Positions 1 to 10,529 are shown, counted from the first letter of the stretch. The stretch: 64,000 nucleotides of DNA from Engraulis encrasicolus (GCF_034702125.1 NC_085880.1:43309385-43373384); one strand, 5' to 3'. Notes: a model not told the origin generated them from the letters alone. Translations and numbers: made by a program.

Positions 1-7
1 ACCAAAT

Positions 8-108
8 GAGGAGTCCGCACACTCAGAATCCTTTTTGTTGTGTTTTATTTTTTCATGGCAGGAAGAAATAAAACACAACAAAAAGGATTCTAAGTATGCG
101 GACTCCTC
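8..108. repeat. Near-perfect long hairpin (possible short MITE or small-RNA precursor)
   Basis: Bases 8-49 are the reverse complement of 67-108 with only two mismatches in 42 positions, around a loop of about 17 nt. In a minus-strand transcript the two mismatches become G.U wobbles, so the RNA would pair throughout. No ORF is involved. It could be a palindromic MITE or a source of small RNA. Confidence 0.75.
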
Positions 109-184
109 ACTCTGAAAACGACAGTTGACCTTCGTCCTGCACCCTGGGATGTGCACAATCCTCTCCTTCAACCGAAGAGGAGAC

Positions 185-435
185 CAAAACTGGGTGCTCG
201 TCACATTGTATATATTGGATAAGGGGGGGGGGATGCGTCCTGGGCCCAGGGGTGTCGTTCAGGGGGGTAAAGTGTGACTGAGTCACCAGGGCCCCATGGA
301 TACATGGGGGCCCACACATTGTTTGATTTGTGTAGCTATATGGCTGGCGGGGTCCATTGGAGATGGTTGTACATTGGGCCCAAAATGTGCTGCTACAGTA
401 CGCCCCTGTCTGGGCCCAGCAAAAGCTGTCAGTGG
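185..435 (-). mobile_element. hAT-like MITE family A, minus copy, interrupted
   Basis: The family core (ACAATGTAATGAGGA, GGGCCCAGGACAAAG, AAAGCTGTCAG) is recognisable in reverse complement on both sides of the element at 247-408. Family A recurs across the window at 731, 3530, 8590, 15290, 32937, 35830, 41847 and 45040. Outer ends of this copy are approximate. Confidence 0.55.
247..408 (+). mobile_element. hAT-like MITE (ends CAGGGGTGTCGTT / TACGCCCCTG)
   Basis: It starts CAGGGGTGTCGTTCAGG and ends TACGCCCCTG. The flanking 8-mers CCTGGGCC and TCTGGGCC match at 7 of 8 bases, as expected of a hAT target duplication. It sits inside a family A copy. A second copy is at 30908-31290. Confidence 0.75.
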
Positions 436-730
436 TTCTGGCTGAATGTTCAGAGGGAGGGGGGGTACTTCACAAGAAGAACATCTCGCCAGCCGGCCGA
501 CCTCCCTCCTCTCTCCCTCCCCTCCACAACTGAACAAGAGAGAACTGCCCCTTTTCCATCATCCGATCCGACTACTGCACACCACCGACCCTATCCCAAA
601 TACTTCACAAAAACATCTTGCTGAGTTGCTGCCTGGCTTCCACCCTCAACAACTGAACAAGAAAGAACTGCCTCAACTATCAACCACCGACCCCACCGTC
701 CAACCCCACCGCCCCATCCACCCATCCACC

Positions 731-903
731 CAGGGCCGCCGCTGACAGCTTTGGCCGGCCCAGGACAAAGTCATCTGAAAGGGCCCCTCTGCCCAATCCA
801 TACAATGTAATGAGGACCCGATTCTGGGCCCCCCATCTCCCTTGGCCCGTGACAACTGTCCCCTTTGTGCCCAATCCCCCCCTCCCCCTTGTCGGCACCC
901 CTG
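731..903 (+). mobile_element. hAT-like MITE family A
   Basis: It begins CAGGGCCGCCGCTGACAGC and ends GTCGGCACCCCTG. The perfect 8-bp duplication CATCCACC flanks it (723-730 and 904-911). There is no coding capacity, so mobilisation would need a hAT transposase from elsewhere. Confidence 0.85.
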
Positions 904-1004
904 CATCCACCCCACCTCACCTCACCTCACCTCACCGCATCCCAAGTTGCATCAGGAGAGGCCCAGTGCTGTGTTCTTCTGTGTTCTTCTGTCTTTTATT
1001 TCCC

Positions 1005-1122
1005 GGCAGACTCGGGCTACATCAGCGCAACCAAGATGAAGGTGCACGAGGAGACAAGATCAATACAAAAACAAGTTTATAACCCATTTACCTGCAGGGA
1101 AATACTTTTTGATGCTTTTTGA
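1005..1122 (+). other. Possible exon fragment, unassigned
   Basis: A good splice-acceptor context (pyrimidine-rich tract ending TTTCCCGGCAG) precedes an open stretch reading SGYISATKMKVHEETRS and ending at a TGA near 1120. I do not recognise the protein, and no clear donor follows. Chance is a real possibility; it is listed because it is one of few exon-like sites outside repeats. Confidence 0.2.
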
Positions 1123-1965
1123 CAAAAAAAGGGAGAGAGCGAGAGAAAATGCTTCTTATTCTCAACGCGATGCCCATAGTGGATGTGAAAAAGAAAGAGA
1201 ATATATTGATTAACTCAAGCCTTTAAACACTGGTTTGAGGATTGTGTCTGTTCTTTAAAGACAAGCTCTTATTTGCTTCATTTATAAACGCCCGCGCCCC
1301 ACTGGAAGACTTTGGGATTGTTTCGGAGAGACGTGACTTGGAATTTGAGCACGTCATGGGACGACAAGAAAGCCTCCTACCCTGCCTAATCGCCCGAGAG
1401 GGGAGTGAGCAGCACCAGTTGAAAGCAGACCCTTTTGTTTGTATTGCTGTTGACGTCGTGCTGCTTCTTAGTCATTCCTCCCTCTCAAGGAAAATCAAAG
1501 GAATATTTTCCCATCTCACTGATGACGGTGGAATGATATCAGTAGTCATTTATCTCTAAAGTTTCTTACAGAGAAGAAATCCTGATCACAAAATTGGAGG
1601 TAATTTGGTAAGACTGGTTGTAAAGTTGCTGCTCGATCACTTCATCTCTTTTCCACCACATTCCTCTTATCTGCAGCCATCTTACAAATTTTGAGTTTGG
1701 CCCGCGACTTTGTGCCAGATTTTGATTTTGGCCCTTGGCGAATTTGAGTTTGACACCCCCTGTTAGGTAGGATGTAGCTGAATTTGGACTGCCAGTCTCT
1801 TTGTTTATTGCAAACATTTAGGTAGAACATCCACCCGCTTCTGATGTCGTGTGCACCCAACTTAAGTGCATCTAAACTAACAGCAGACACCTCCGTTGAT
1901 TGAACTGGTCAGAAGCCACATTAGCAGCAGGCCTAACTCAATACCTATGGGAGCATGTGTGACGG
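1123..1965. other. Mostly unassigned sequence with a hAT-like terminus
   Basis: No gene seen. Around 1684-1760 the text GAGTTTGGCCCGCGAC...TTTGACACCCCCTG resembles a hAT-type terminus, probably a relic. The rest looks unique. Confidence 0.4.
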
Positions 1966-2203
1966 GGGAGTGTGTTCCCCGGGTCCTATGTTCCCCGGGT
2001 CCTATGTTCCCCGGGTCCTATGTTCCCCGGGTCCTATGTTCCCCTGTCTTTGTATGGGAGTGGGGAACTTAGTACCCTTTTTCCATCCCTAAACCTAACC
2101 TGTCGTAATGCATTGCTTCTGAGTTTTCAAATTGTGCCCTGACCGGTAGAGGGGAACATAGGACCCGGGGAACATAGAACCTGGGGAACATAGGGATGAC
2201 CCC
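1966..2203. mobile_element. Fold-back MITE with 16-bp tandem units in its arm
   Basis: The left arm has four tandem GTTCCCCGGGTCCTAT units (from 1974). The right arm has the inverted version, GGGGAACATAGGACC-like, at about 2150-2195. The 9-mer GTGTGACGG flanks both sides (1957-1965 and 2204-2212). The centre is unique sequence. No protein is encoded. Confidence 0.8.
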
Positions 2204-2212
2204 GTGTGACGG

Positions 2213-2945
2213 AAGTGTTCCTGCGCAGTTCGTCCACCTCGGGGACTCGAACCTGCCACCTCGTCAGCTACTGGACATCAGTTCTGCAATGGGAGGCACA
2301 GTACGGGCGCGCTGAGATAAAGTGCTGATCCAATGAATAGCCCAACGCTACTGCAGTGTTTTGAGGCTTCGGGAGGGAGGTTTACTAACGTTCCACGCCA
2401 CACTCTGCTAGTTGGCCTCCGTTAAGGGGCAGCTGCGAGTGGAAATATTATAGGGTTGTGGGAAAATAGGGCTAATAGGCCCTAGCCAGGCCATGCCCTC
2501 CTAGTGACGCAACACCTTCGGCGCTGCTTCTAGTCGGGCCAAGAGCAATGTAAATAACGTTTCTGATCTCTCGAAAAAATCTGGAACTCCTCCCAATGGA
2601 GGCGAACCATGCCATTTGGGAAATGTAAATTGTTATGCTTTTGGTCAGACCAAATCTTGAAGATTTGAAAGTCGATGATAATCAGGCTAGGCTGGCCCTA
2701 TACACATGACACACACATGAAGAAACACACAGATGTTACTTACGTATGGTACATGTGTAAGAACATACTCTCCGCGTAGCACACCACAGCTAATAAAAGC
2801 TATGGCTATATTTAGCCTGGCGCGCAGTAGATGTAGCGCTGTAGCACAGAGCCACACTACAAGCTGGATAAGTAGGCCTACACCTGTCCTCTCTCAACTC
2901 CAAGGCAGAATAGGGTGTCTGGGTGCATACATACTGTATGTGAAT
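2213..2945. other. No feature recognised
   Basis: Mixed-composition sequence without a convincing ORF, RNA gene or terminal-repeat pair. Confidence 0.5.
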
Positions 2946-2946
2946 G

Positions 2947-3014
<68 letters not shown>

Positions 3015-3037
3015 TGTGTGTGTGTGTCTGTGTGTGT

Positions 3038-3074
<37 letters not shown>

Positions 3075-3102
3075 TGCGTGCACATGCGTTTGTGTGTGTG
3101 TG

Positions 3103-3134
<32 letters not shown>

Positions 3135-3155
3135 TATCTCTCTCTCTCTCTCTCT

Positions 3156-3208
<53 letters not shown>
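2946..3208. repeat. Compound microsatellite (TG)n then (TC)n
   Basis: Almost pure TG with occasional TCTG interruptions to about 3102, then TC repeats with TATC and CCTC interruptions. Long frames across it (poly Cys-Val, Ser-Leu) are low-complexity artefacts. Confidence 0.97.
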
Positions 3209-3211
<3 letters not shown>

Positions 3212-3529
3212 CTTCCTCGGTGTAGGTAAGACAATGTGAGAAAACAATGCAAGTGCTACTCCCTCCACACAGCGCGTGCCGCTCACAGTGTAAAAAAAGG
3301 GCAGGTCTTCACCTCTTTCTTACATTACTACACATATTTTCTTTTGCCAACTAGTAATTTAGATAGCCTAATGTCTATTTTACACACCAAACACATACGT
3401 TATACATGTTGTAAGAATAATGCAGGTAGGCTATATAATATAATGGAATAATGATCAAAGACACAGCGCAGCGGTGAGCGAGTGGAACAGCATTGCACAG
3501 TCTGCATGCACAAGAAGGATGTCTCTGGT

Positions 3530-3781
3530 CAGGGCCGCGGAAAGACTTGACTGGGCCCAGGACAACGTCATCTGAAAGGGCCCCCCCCCGGCCCAATAGA
3601 TACAATGTAATGAGGATGCTGCCCGAAACGTCACATTAAAACAAGAGCAACGGGAGCTTGGTGTCGCAGACTTTTCTGTCAGTTTTACAATGTAATGAGG
3701 AGGACCCAATTCTGGGCCCCCTCCCTCCCCTGGGCCCGGGACAAGTGCCCTCTTTGTCCCTACCCCCTGTCAGCAGCCCTG
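3530..3781 (+). mobile_element. hAT-like MITE family A with an internal insertion
   Basis: It starts CAGGGCCGCGGAAAG and ends GTCAGCAGCCCTG. An extra segment of about 84 bp splits the core, bounded by two copies of TACAATGTAATGAGGA (3601-3616 and 3685-3700). Flanking 8-mers TCTCTGGT and TCTGTAGC match only partly. Confidence 0.65.
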
Positions 3782-4640
3782 TCTGTAGCGGCGGTGCTAA
3801 TGAAGGAGCATCCAGGAGAGCCGTACAGCAGAGGTGAACGAGCCAAACCCAACTACATCCTCAAATTCCCCCTAGGCATAATTACGTCTGCTGCCTGACT
3901 ACCTGGCTGGCTGTGGTTGTGCATGAATCCCTCTCCACACACACGCACATGCAGCCACTTGAGTTTTTTCCTGCACCAAGGAAATTGTGTTGGAGCTTTG
4001 CGTGTGTCTTATTTTGGTGTGCACTTCAGTACTATCTCGTCTGGTTTGAATTCCAAAGTTCTATTTCTATTTCTAAGAAAATAGCATAGAAAGGTTTCAG
4101 GGCAAAATCCAACTTTATTTTGACTGATTTGAAAAATATAGGCCCTAGGTACTGTACCTATTGGATTACAATTTGTAGAGCTGATGGTGTTTTTGTTGTT
4201 GTTGGTAAGGTAAACTGGTTTTAAATTCAAATCACATGGCATTAATTTTGAATCAGATTCCATATTGGTAGAACCATGCACTGACCTGTAACATTAGTCT
4301 GTCATTAGTATGTGCATAATAAATATAAATCCATTCTGCAATCTTGTATAAAAATGCACAATCCCAAAATAACATGCTCAAAAAGGCAAATGTAATATTT
4401 TTGGGATGCACTGTGTCACATTCACAGCCTGTGTAGACTTCACTTACTGTATTCTTGTCACAGCAGCATCACTCTTTCAGAGTTCAAATAAGAGTCATGA
4501 GGATGGAAAGAAAGAAAGAGTTCCTACTTCCTGCATGGTATAATAAATAATGTATATACCAGATGCCATTTGCACATCCACATGTGAATTCTGATGAGGC
4601 TGCAAAAGGACTTGTCTCTGAACAAGGGACAAGTATGGTA
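3782..4640. other. No feature recognised
   Basis: Unique-looking, AT-leaning sequence. No gene or terminal inverted repeat was found. Confidence 0.45.
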
Positions 4641-4651
4641 ATGTCGGTATT

Positions 4652-4812
4652 GGTTTACTTGACGCCGGTGTCATATGCATGTCATTACAGTTTAAGGTGT
4701 CTTTGCCAAAACCTAATGTCACTTAAGGCCAACAGTCACAAAATGTTTATGGCATGTCACTGTTATGACACTGTAATGACATGCATATGACACCAGCGTC
4801 AAAGTGTTACTT
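4652..4812. mobile_element. Fold-back MITE (GGTGTCATATGCATGTCATTA arms)
   Basis: The left arm around GGTGTCATATGCATGTCATT (4669 on) is repeated inverted as AATGACATGCATATGACACC (4772 on), with outer ACTTGACGCC and GGCGTCAAAGTG-like ends. A longer relative is at 42330-42601. I see no clear target duplication. Confidence 0.6.
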
Positions 4813-4837
4813 TAGTGAAAGTGAAACTAACAGAAAT

Positions 4838-5155
4838 GGCCCTATGCCTTGGCTCTAATGGTAGGAATGCTAAGCTGGCGACCAGGGTCTTGATCCCGGA
4901 CTCACTCTCTCCCCATTCGTTTCCTGTCCAATCTCACATTGTCCTTTCATAAATGAAGTCATTAACCCCTTAATGCACGCTGTGCACCTCCTGTGGCACG
5001 CTGTAATAGACATTGAAAGTCAACTACTATAGTACTACACTACTATGACAGTGCACGGGGCCCTTAGTAATACATTACGACTTGGTCATTGCCATTCTGG
5101 TAACAGCTAATTTATAAAGCCGTGTCTTAAGGGGTTAAAGACAAAAAAAAGTAAC
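4838..5155 (+). mobile_element. tRNA-derived SINE (type 1), interrupted by a MITE
   Basis: The tRNA-like head (TGGCTCTAATGGTAGGAATGC, then TCTTGATCCCGG) is followed by the type 1 body (CTCTCTCCCCATTCGTTTCC, GTCCTTTCATAAATGAAGTCA). The A-rich tail resumes at 5139 after the insertion at 4962-5138. Confidence 0.65.
4962..5138. mobile_element. MITE with TTAACCCCTTAA termini
   Basis: It starts TTAACCCCTTAATGC and ends TCTTAAGGGGTTAA, and is inserted in the A-rich tail of a SINE. A related interrupted copy is at 19810-20326, and a rearranged one at 37742-37865. Confidence 0.7.
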
Positions 5156-6190
5156 AGAAATGAGGCGAGTACAAGGCTCGGGTTGAAAACCATATTGCTG
5201 CTGAAAAGTAGGCCTAACAAAACAAGTCAATGAATATAAAACTGGAGCAACAGTGGTTTCAGACCTTGTTCATTTTCAATGTCCCCAGTAGCTACGCCGA
5301 CCTTTTCGTTCTGCAATATTCAAGAATGTGCCATGATATGCATATCCACACATTTTACTGTCAAAATGCAGACAGCATATTCAGCAGTAACAGTAGTGTT
5401 CCCAGACAGCTATGTTGCAACCAATGTGATATAACTTAGGACTTCATTTTGGCTTAGACTATTAGACGCTAGGCTACGTTGCATATTTTTGCATCGCTCA
5501 AGTCCAACGTTTTTTTGATACATCTTTCTCTCTTTTTATATTTTGCAATTAATGTTATGCCATACATGGAGAAATCTTTACAGTACGTCGTTTATTTTGG
5601 CTTGTATGATGGGCTTGATGACCCATGATGACAGTCTTGCCATACAGTACAAAGGCAAAGTGCAGTATGTTTTACCAAAAAATAGTTTAGACTGAAAATG
5701 GTCTTCATAACACCTCCTTTATCTTGTGACAAAGCCTTATGTTCCAAATGTGTCCCGTTTTAGAGATACTGCCATGTCAAATTTGCAATACCTACAATAT
5801 CCAACCTAATACAACGGCTTTGAAGGCATTCTTCCCAGTTTCCATGTTGGCGTAGTTACTGCACTTTGCCCTAGGACAGAGATGGTAAACAATATCTGAT
5901 GTATGATGCCACCCATTGATTGCATCAGCATGTAAGTGGAAGTGCAGTGGAAGTGATCCACAGATAATGATCTTTTTTTCATAGTACAAGAGCAGGGTCC
6001 CCCCCCCCCCTCCCTCCCCTTGTTTATACTATATGCTGATACCAAACATTGTTATGGGCACTTAATGAGGAAGCATTTCCTCCCTACTGTAAGGTAATAG
6101 CTGCCAATTAAGCAGGGCTGACAGGTCAGCAGAAATGGCAGACAGCCCTATAGCACCCTTCTCTATGTTGGCGGGTGTTTCCTCAATATA
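5156..6190. other. No feature recognised
   Basis: AT-rich sequence without a supported gene. Short frames around 5230-5440 have no recognisable motif. Confidence 0.45.
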
Positions 6191-6224
6191 TAAACCTGAT
6201 GGAGGCAGCAAAGTTTGGGGATGT

Positions 6225-6470
6225 CCCCTTGCACGGGTGTGGCATAAATGCAATTTCGCTGTGTGCACTTGTGTGCTGTGGAGCGTTGTGTCACAATGAC
6301 AATGGGAGTTGGAGTTTCCTAGGTGGACTTGAATTGGTGTGGGATAAATGCAATTTTGTTGTGTGCAGTGCGCACAAGTGCACACTGCACACAACAAAAT
6401 TGCATTTATATATTGTGGAGTGTTGTGTCACAATGACAATGGGAGTTGTAGTTTCCCAGGTGGGCTTTCA
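6225..6470 (+). mobile_element. SINE type 3 fragments, partly inverted
   Basis: Two partial copies of the type 3 body (GCACGGGTG-GGCATAAATGCAA, then GTCACAATGACAATGGGAGTT) lie in tandem. Part of the second is duplicated in inverted orientation, giving the palindrome at 6344-6409. The 181-codon frame across this region is SINE sequence, not a gene. Confidence 0.6.
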
Positions 6471-6539
6471 TGTCGCTTTCAAAATGACAGAAATCCTGAC
6501 AGCTCTTTACAGCACTAGTGCACAGTACTGTATGTATAG

Positions 6540-6712
6540 CATTGGTTCTCAAACGCCCCCTTCACCTCATCATAGGCCTGCCATAACCCCCCTTACTATT
6601 AAAAAATGTAATTGGACTAATGCCCGCAGTGACAACCAAGCGCCGCCCCCTCTCAACTGTATCTTTCTCAACGCCCCCTGGGGGGTTGTACCACCCCGGA
6701 TGAGGAACACTG
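6540..6712 (+). mobile_element. hAT-like MITE (ends CATTGGTTCTCAAAC / GAGGAACACTG)
   Basis: A perfect 8-bp duplication, ATGTATAG, flanks it (6532-6539 and 6713-6720). The interior is rich in CGCCCCC and CCTCATCATA. It shares these with the copy at 58164-58403. Confidence 0.85.
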
Positions 6713-6720
6713 ATGTATAG

Positions 6721-7385
6721 GCTAGGAAAAACCACCAGCAGCAAGAGGGCACCCCTCCAACTATAAAAAACAGTATATGGTGCATCCCTCCAAGAGCTCC
6801 CCCCCAAATAACATTATACTGAGAAATGTTTCATTCTCCACCCTTTTGCAACAAAAGCATATTCTGGATTTCTCTAAGTTGGTTCGGTGCTGATATGTTG
6901 CCGCATTGGTTATTTCACATTCAGCATTAAATTAAGGACTTATCCAATCACTCAACTGAGTGCGTCTGAACACTGCTGCAGTAGTATAAACTAACTTCCC
7001 TAAACTCTGAAAATTGCAGAATAAGTTTGAGAAAATCCAGGCATATCTCTAACTGCTTAAGGCCTGTTTGATTTAGATTTTTAAAATATATATATTTTTA
7101 TATATATATTTCCTATCTCTCTCTCTCCTTTTTAGAGTAAACACAAGTCTTCAGGTCGGAATTTTCTAGAACAATGAAAATTGCCCTGCCAAAGAGCTGT
7201 CATTGCGTTGGAGACGTGTGCTGCACACAGAAATGAGTGTGAACCACATACACCATTGGCTCACTGTTATAGGCTTTTGTTTTGATAAAAGGATGAAACA
7301 GATTCTGGTCACATTTCGGGCATTGCACTGCATTTCGCAATACCTGAGGCAAAACAAACCGTTCAGCTTTGGTTAAGCGGCCTCT
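6721..7385. other. No feature recognised apart from a TA tract
   Basis: A TA-rich tract lies at about 7079-7111. The rest is unassigned. Confidence 0.4.
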
Positions 7386-7615
7386 ACTCATCTTAGGTGC
7401 ACAGGGTAATATTTGTAGTGGTTTATTTCCAGAATCCATGCTGCCCATTCACAGATGTTGCCTTTTTCATGAATAGTTACCACAACCATACAATTCTAAG
7501 GATTCATTATGACTGGGAAAATTGACTTTTTCATACATGAAAAGGGGAATCTTCTCCATTGTCCGCCATTTTGAATTTCCAGAAATAGACATTTTTAGCT
7601 GCAAAACTTTGGCTA
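7386..7615 (-). mobile_element. Dispersed MITE-like repeat (TTCATGTATGAAAA family), minus
   Basis: It matches in reverse complement the copies at 13085-13345 and 21015-21236. All share TTCAAAATGGCGGACCATGG, CTTTTCATGTATGAAAA and GTAAGTATTCATGAAAAAGG. Terminal structure is not resolved, and ends are approximate. Confidence 0.6.
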
Positions 7616-7805
7616 CTGTACTTTGGTCATAGCAAAGAGTCCTTGAGGAGCATTGACAAATAGACAACTGAGAGTTCTCACATCATATTAGAACGCTGTA
7701 AAATAAACATTGAAGCATAATAAACAGCTTGGCGGTTGGCATGAGCTCACAGTGTAGTAGAACAAAAAAAAGACAAGGGCTCCATTTTAGAGTCTGAATT
7801 TTAAT

Positions 7806-8090
7806 TCAGTCATGGGTAAGCGGTTAGGGCGTCAGACTTGTAGCACAAAGGTTGCTGGTTCGACTCCCCCATCCTCCTCCATGACTGAGGTACTTTGAGC
7901 ATGGAACTGTCCCGCTGCAATGCTCCCTTAGGGTGCCATTCAGTGCTGCCCCCTTGCACGGGTGAGGCATAAATGCAATTTTGTTGTGTGCAGTGTGCAG
8001 TGTTCATTTGTGTGCTGTGGAGTGCTTTGTCACAATGACAATGGGAGTTGGAGTTTCCCAATGGGCTTTTACTTCACTTTCACTTTCATT
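7806..8090 (+). mobile_element. tRNA-derived SINE type 3
   Basis: The tRNA-like head has a B-box-like GGTTCGACTCC (7857 on). The body follows (GAGCATGGAACTGTCCCGCT, CACGGGTGAGGCATAAATGC, GTCACAATGACAATGGGAGT). Other copies are at 40426-40730 and, reversed, 59672-60006. Confidence 0.75.
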
Positions 8091-8585
8091 CTTATTGATT
8101 TGACAGAAGTTGAAAAGAATTCCAACGCTGAAACTTCACAGTCCCATGACGCTTTGAGCGACAGTTAAATCAGATACAACAATCTTCATTAATCAGTTTC
8201 TACATCATTAGATGTGTCATCGAAGCGCGTCAACACCCAGGCCTGGTGGTAAACAACAGGATTTGGGTGCGCAGGATAATCAAGCAAGGCAAGAAATACG
8301 TATCATTGATTGCACCATCATCGATTGCAGTGGTATCTACTTTTGCAACTCAGATGCAGCCCAGAATTCGCCAGCCAGTCCAACTCTGGAGGTTTGTCTT
8401 TCTTTTTTTTTGTTTTTTGAAGCAGTTTGAAGGAATCCGCCACACAGACAGTCCTCGAATGTGATTTCACAAATCTCGCTGTCTGGTTGCCCAGACGAGA
8501 CAATACATGACAGGCACTGCAATTGGGAGAACATTAGATGAGCCTGCCATCTTCCCGTCTCTATTGTCTCCGACTAACATGTCCC
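8091..8585. other. No feature recognised
   Basis: Unassigned sequence between a SINE and a family A MITE. No convincing exon. Confidence 0.4.
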
Positions 8586-8589
8586 GAGT

Positions 8590-8925
8590 GTGGTGCGGCT
8601 AGGGCCCAGAGAAACCGACAGGGTTGCGGGGACAAAGGGGTCACTTGTCCTGGGCACAGGGAGAGAGGGGACCCAGATATGGATCCTCATTACATTGTAT
8701 GTGTTACATTACATTACACTGTATGTACTTGGACTCTGATGAAGATGGCTTTCCACCGAAACTTTAGTCCCTAACATGTTGTGCACTTGAATTAAAGAGA
8801 AAAAGCATCCCATCTGTGCTGCTCCGGTGTCTTCTTTTCGTTCAATTGTATGTATTGGGTTTGGGGCCCTTCCAGATGACTTTGTCCCGGGCCCAGCCAA
8901 AGCTGTCAGAGGCCCTGCCAGGGGC
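8590..8925 (-). mobile_element. hAT-like MITE family A, minus copy, interrupted
   Basis: Family A in reverse complement, split at its TACAATGTAATG core by roughly 140 bp (about 8702-8848) that contains the hammerhead-like motif at 8731. Ends approximate. Confidence 0.6.
8731..8770 (+). ncRNA. Hammerhead-ribozyme-like motif
   Basis: Outer arms GGACT (8731) and AGTCC (8766) are complementary. Inside are CTGATGA (8736), a GATGG/CCACC stem with one A.C mismatch and a 4-nt loop, then GAAAC (8758). One extra A lies between CTGATGA and the stem, and stem III does not fit the canonical NUH site together with the outer stem. Self-cleavage is unproven. Confidence 0.35.
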
Positions 8926-8997
8926 CTATTGCTGTTCTTCCAGTCCTAGCCTGTGATTTTAACCCCCTGTCTACATGCACCGTGTCAGCACCACTTA

Positions 8998-9104
8998 CAA
9001 CAGGCCTGGACCGGTGATCTGGCATACGGGGCATTTTCCCGGTGGGCTGACAGCCGACAGTCCTCAGGGCCGATGCTGTTAGTGTTGTTGTTTGCTATTG
9101 TTGT
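8998..9104 (+). mobile_element. hAT-like MITE family C, left part
   Basis: AGGCCTGGACCGGTGATCTGGC...GGGGCATTTTCCCGGTGGGC matches the family C element at 55739-55996. The copy continues after the insertion at 9105-9263 (GGATTGGTCCATAAAT..., to about 9420). Confidence 0.55.
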
Positions 9105-9263
9105 CAGGGTTGGAGCTATAGGGAGGGCGGGCAGGGCACTTGCCCCTGGGCCCAGGGCCCTCTCATATTGGTGGTGGGGGCCCTAGTGTGAGCTTGGCAA
9201 GCTGTATAGGGGGCCCTATAAGTGTCTTGCCCTGGGGCCCTGTGTGCAATTGTTCCGCCACTG
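9105..9263 (+). mobile_element. hAT-like MITE inserted in a family C copy
   Basis: It starts CAGGGTTGGAGCTATAGGG and ends TTGTTCCGCCACTG. Flanking 8-mers ATTGTTGT and ATAGTTGT match at 6 of 8. A (TTG)n/(CTG)n run follows at 9269-9298. Confidence 0.6.
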
Positions 9264-9539
9264 ATAGTTGTTGTTGTTGTTGTTGTTGCTGCTGCTGTTT
9301 TCCAAAGGGATTGGTCCATAAATAAAAGGGGGAGGGCCATTGGTCCACAGTCACTATATAGACAGTGGATTCAGGTAGGTAGTCAAGATATGAATGTGGC
9401 CTGTGGATGTGTTAGGGGCCACGCGCAATAAATATTTGCAATGTGCAATAAGGTGTATTAGGTCTTTGTGTATGTTTTGTATTTGTGTATTTATGTAAGC
9501 TGTCAGCCTCCTTAATTTCCCCGGCAATTAATCAAAGTA

Positions 9540-10140
9540 TCTCTATTTTTTGAGCCCAGCCCAACCCTGGCTTGCCAATTAGAGGGGGGGAGGGCCATTG
9601 TTCCATCGTCAATATAGACAGTCAGATTCAGCCAGTCAAGATAAAATAAGTAGCCTGTGTATGTTGGGTCTTTGCCAGTCTAAATGCCCGGGTCATTTTT
9701 TGAGTCCAGTTCATCCCTGACTTACCATACAACCACCCGAGATGACACGGCTCCTCAGGAAATTGAATGGCTGTCAGTGCTGGACTGCCCATCTGCATAG
9801 CGGGCATTTCCTGGTGGGCCCCGCACCCTCTCTGAAGATAGTTGCCCAAAAGGGTGCAGGGTCCACCGGTGAGTCAGTTCTGCGCTGCTAATGATGAGGG
9901 GCCCCTTTAAGCCAAAAGTGCCCGGGCCCTATTTCTCCCCCAACTCAGCCCTGGCTGTTAGCGTCTTGTACATTCCCAGTAATGACACAACGGGTATTTC
10001 CCGGTGGGCCCCGCACCCTCTCTGAAAATAGGTGCCCAAAAGGGTGCAGTGCCCACCGGTGAGTCAGTTCTGCAATGCTAATTATGATGGGGGGGGGGGG
10101 GGGGCCTTTAAGCCAAAATTTCTCCCCAAGTCCAGCCCTG
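9540..10140 (+). mobile_element. Cluster of family C-related MITE fragments
   Basis: There are at least three partial copies. One is a right end at 9540-9720 (AGTCCAGTTCATCCCTG). One unit is at 9775-9953 (CAGTGCTGGACTGCCC to CAGCCCTG). A diverged repeat of that unit is at about 9970-10137. The last two share GGTGGGCCCCGCACCCTCTC and AAAAGGGTGCAG. Confidence 0.55.
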
Positions 10141-10309
10141 CTGGCTGCTATCAATTGACGTCTCCACTTGGTGACCTCGACGTCCAAGTCCAAGGAGACT
10201 CTTTGTCAGCAGTTTTTCTAGATACAATATTTTCTGTCGATCAGTGTGGCCACAATCAGCTTAGCGGCCGGGTGGCTATTAGAGCTCTCAGACAGACAGA
10301 CACAGTCAC

Positions 10310-10529
10310 CAGTGTTGCCAGATTGGGCGGGTGCCCGCCCAATTGGGCTACTTGGGATGAGCACCGGCGGGAAAAAACGGGAAAAATTGGCCATTTGGCG
10401 TTTTTTTTCAGCCGTTTTGGGCCCATAGAAGTCAATGTAATTTGTTGAGTTTGGGCGGAATTTAGCGCATTTCGGCGGTTTTTGAGAGCCTTTTGGGCGG
10501 GATTTGATCAGACACATCTGGTAACACTG
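10310..10529 (+). mobile_element. hAT-like MITE family E (CAGTGTTGCCAGAT ends)
   Basis: Inverted ends are CAGTGTTGCCAGATTGGGCG and ATCTGGTAACACTG. A perfect 8-bp duplication, ACAGTCAC, flanks it (10302-10309 and 10530-10537). Relatives are at 20368-21356 and 36074-36276. Confidence 0.88.

Noticed and set aside
6175..6720. 181-codon frame
   Set aside because: It runs through type 3 SINE fragments, a palindrome and a MITE.
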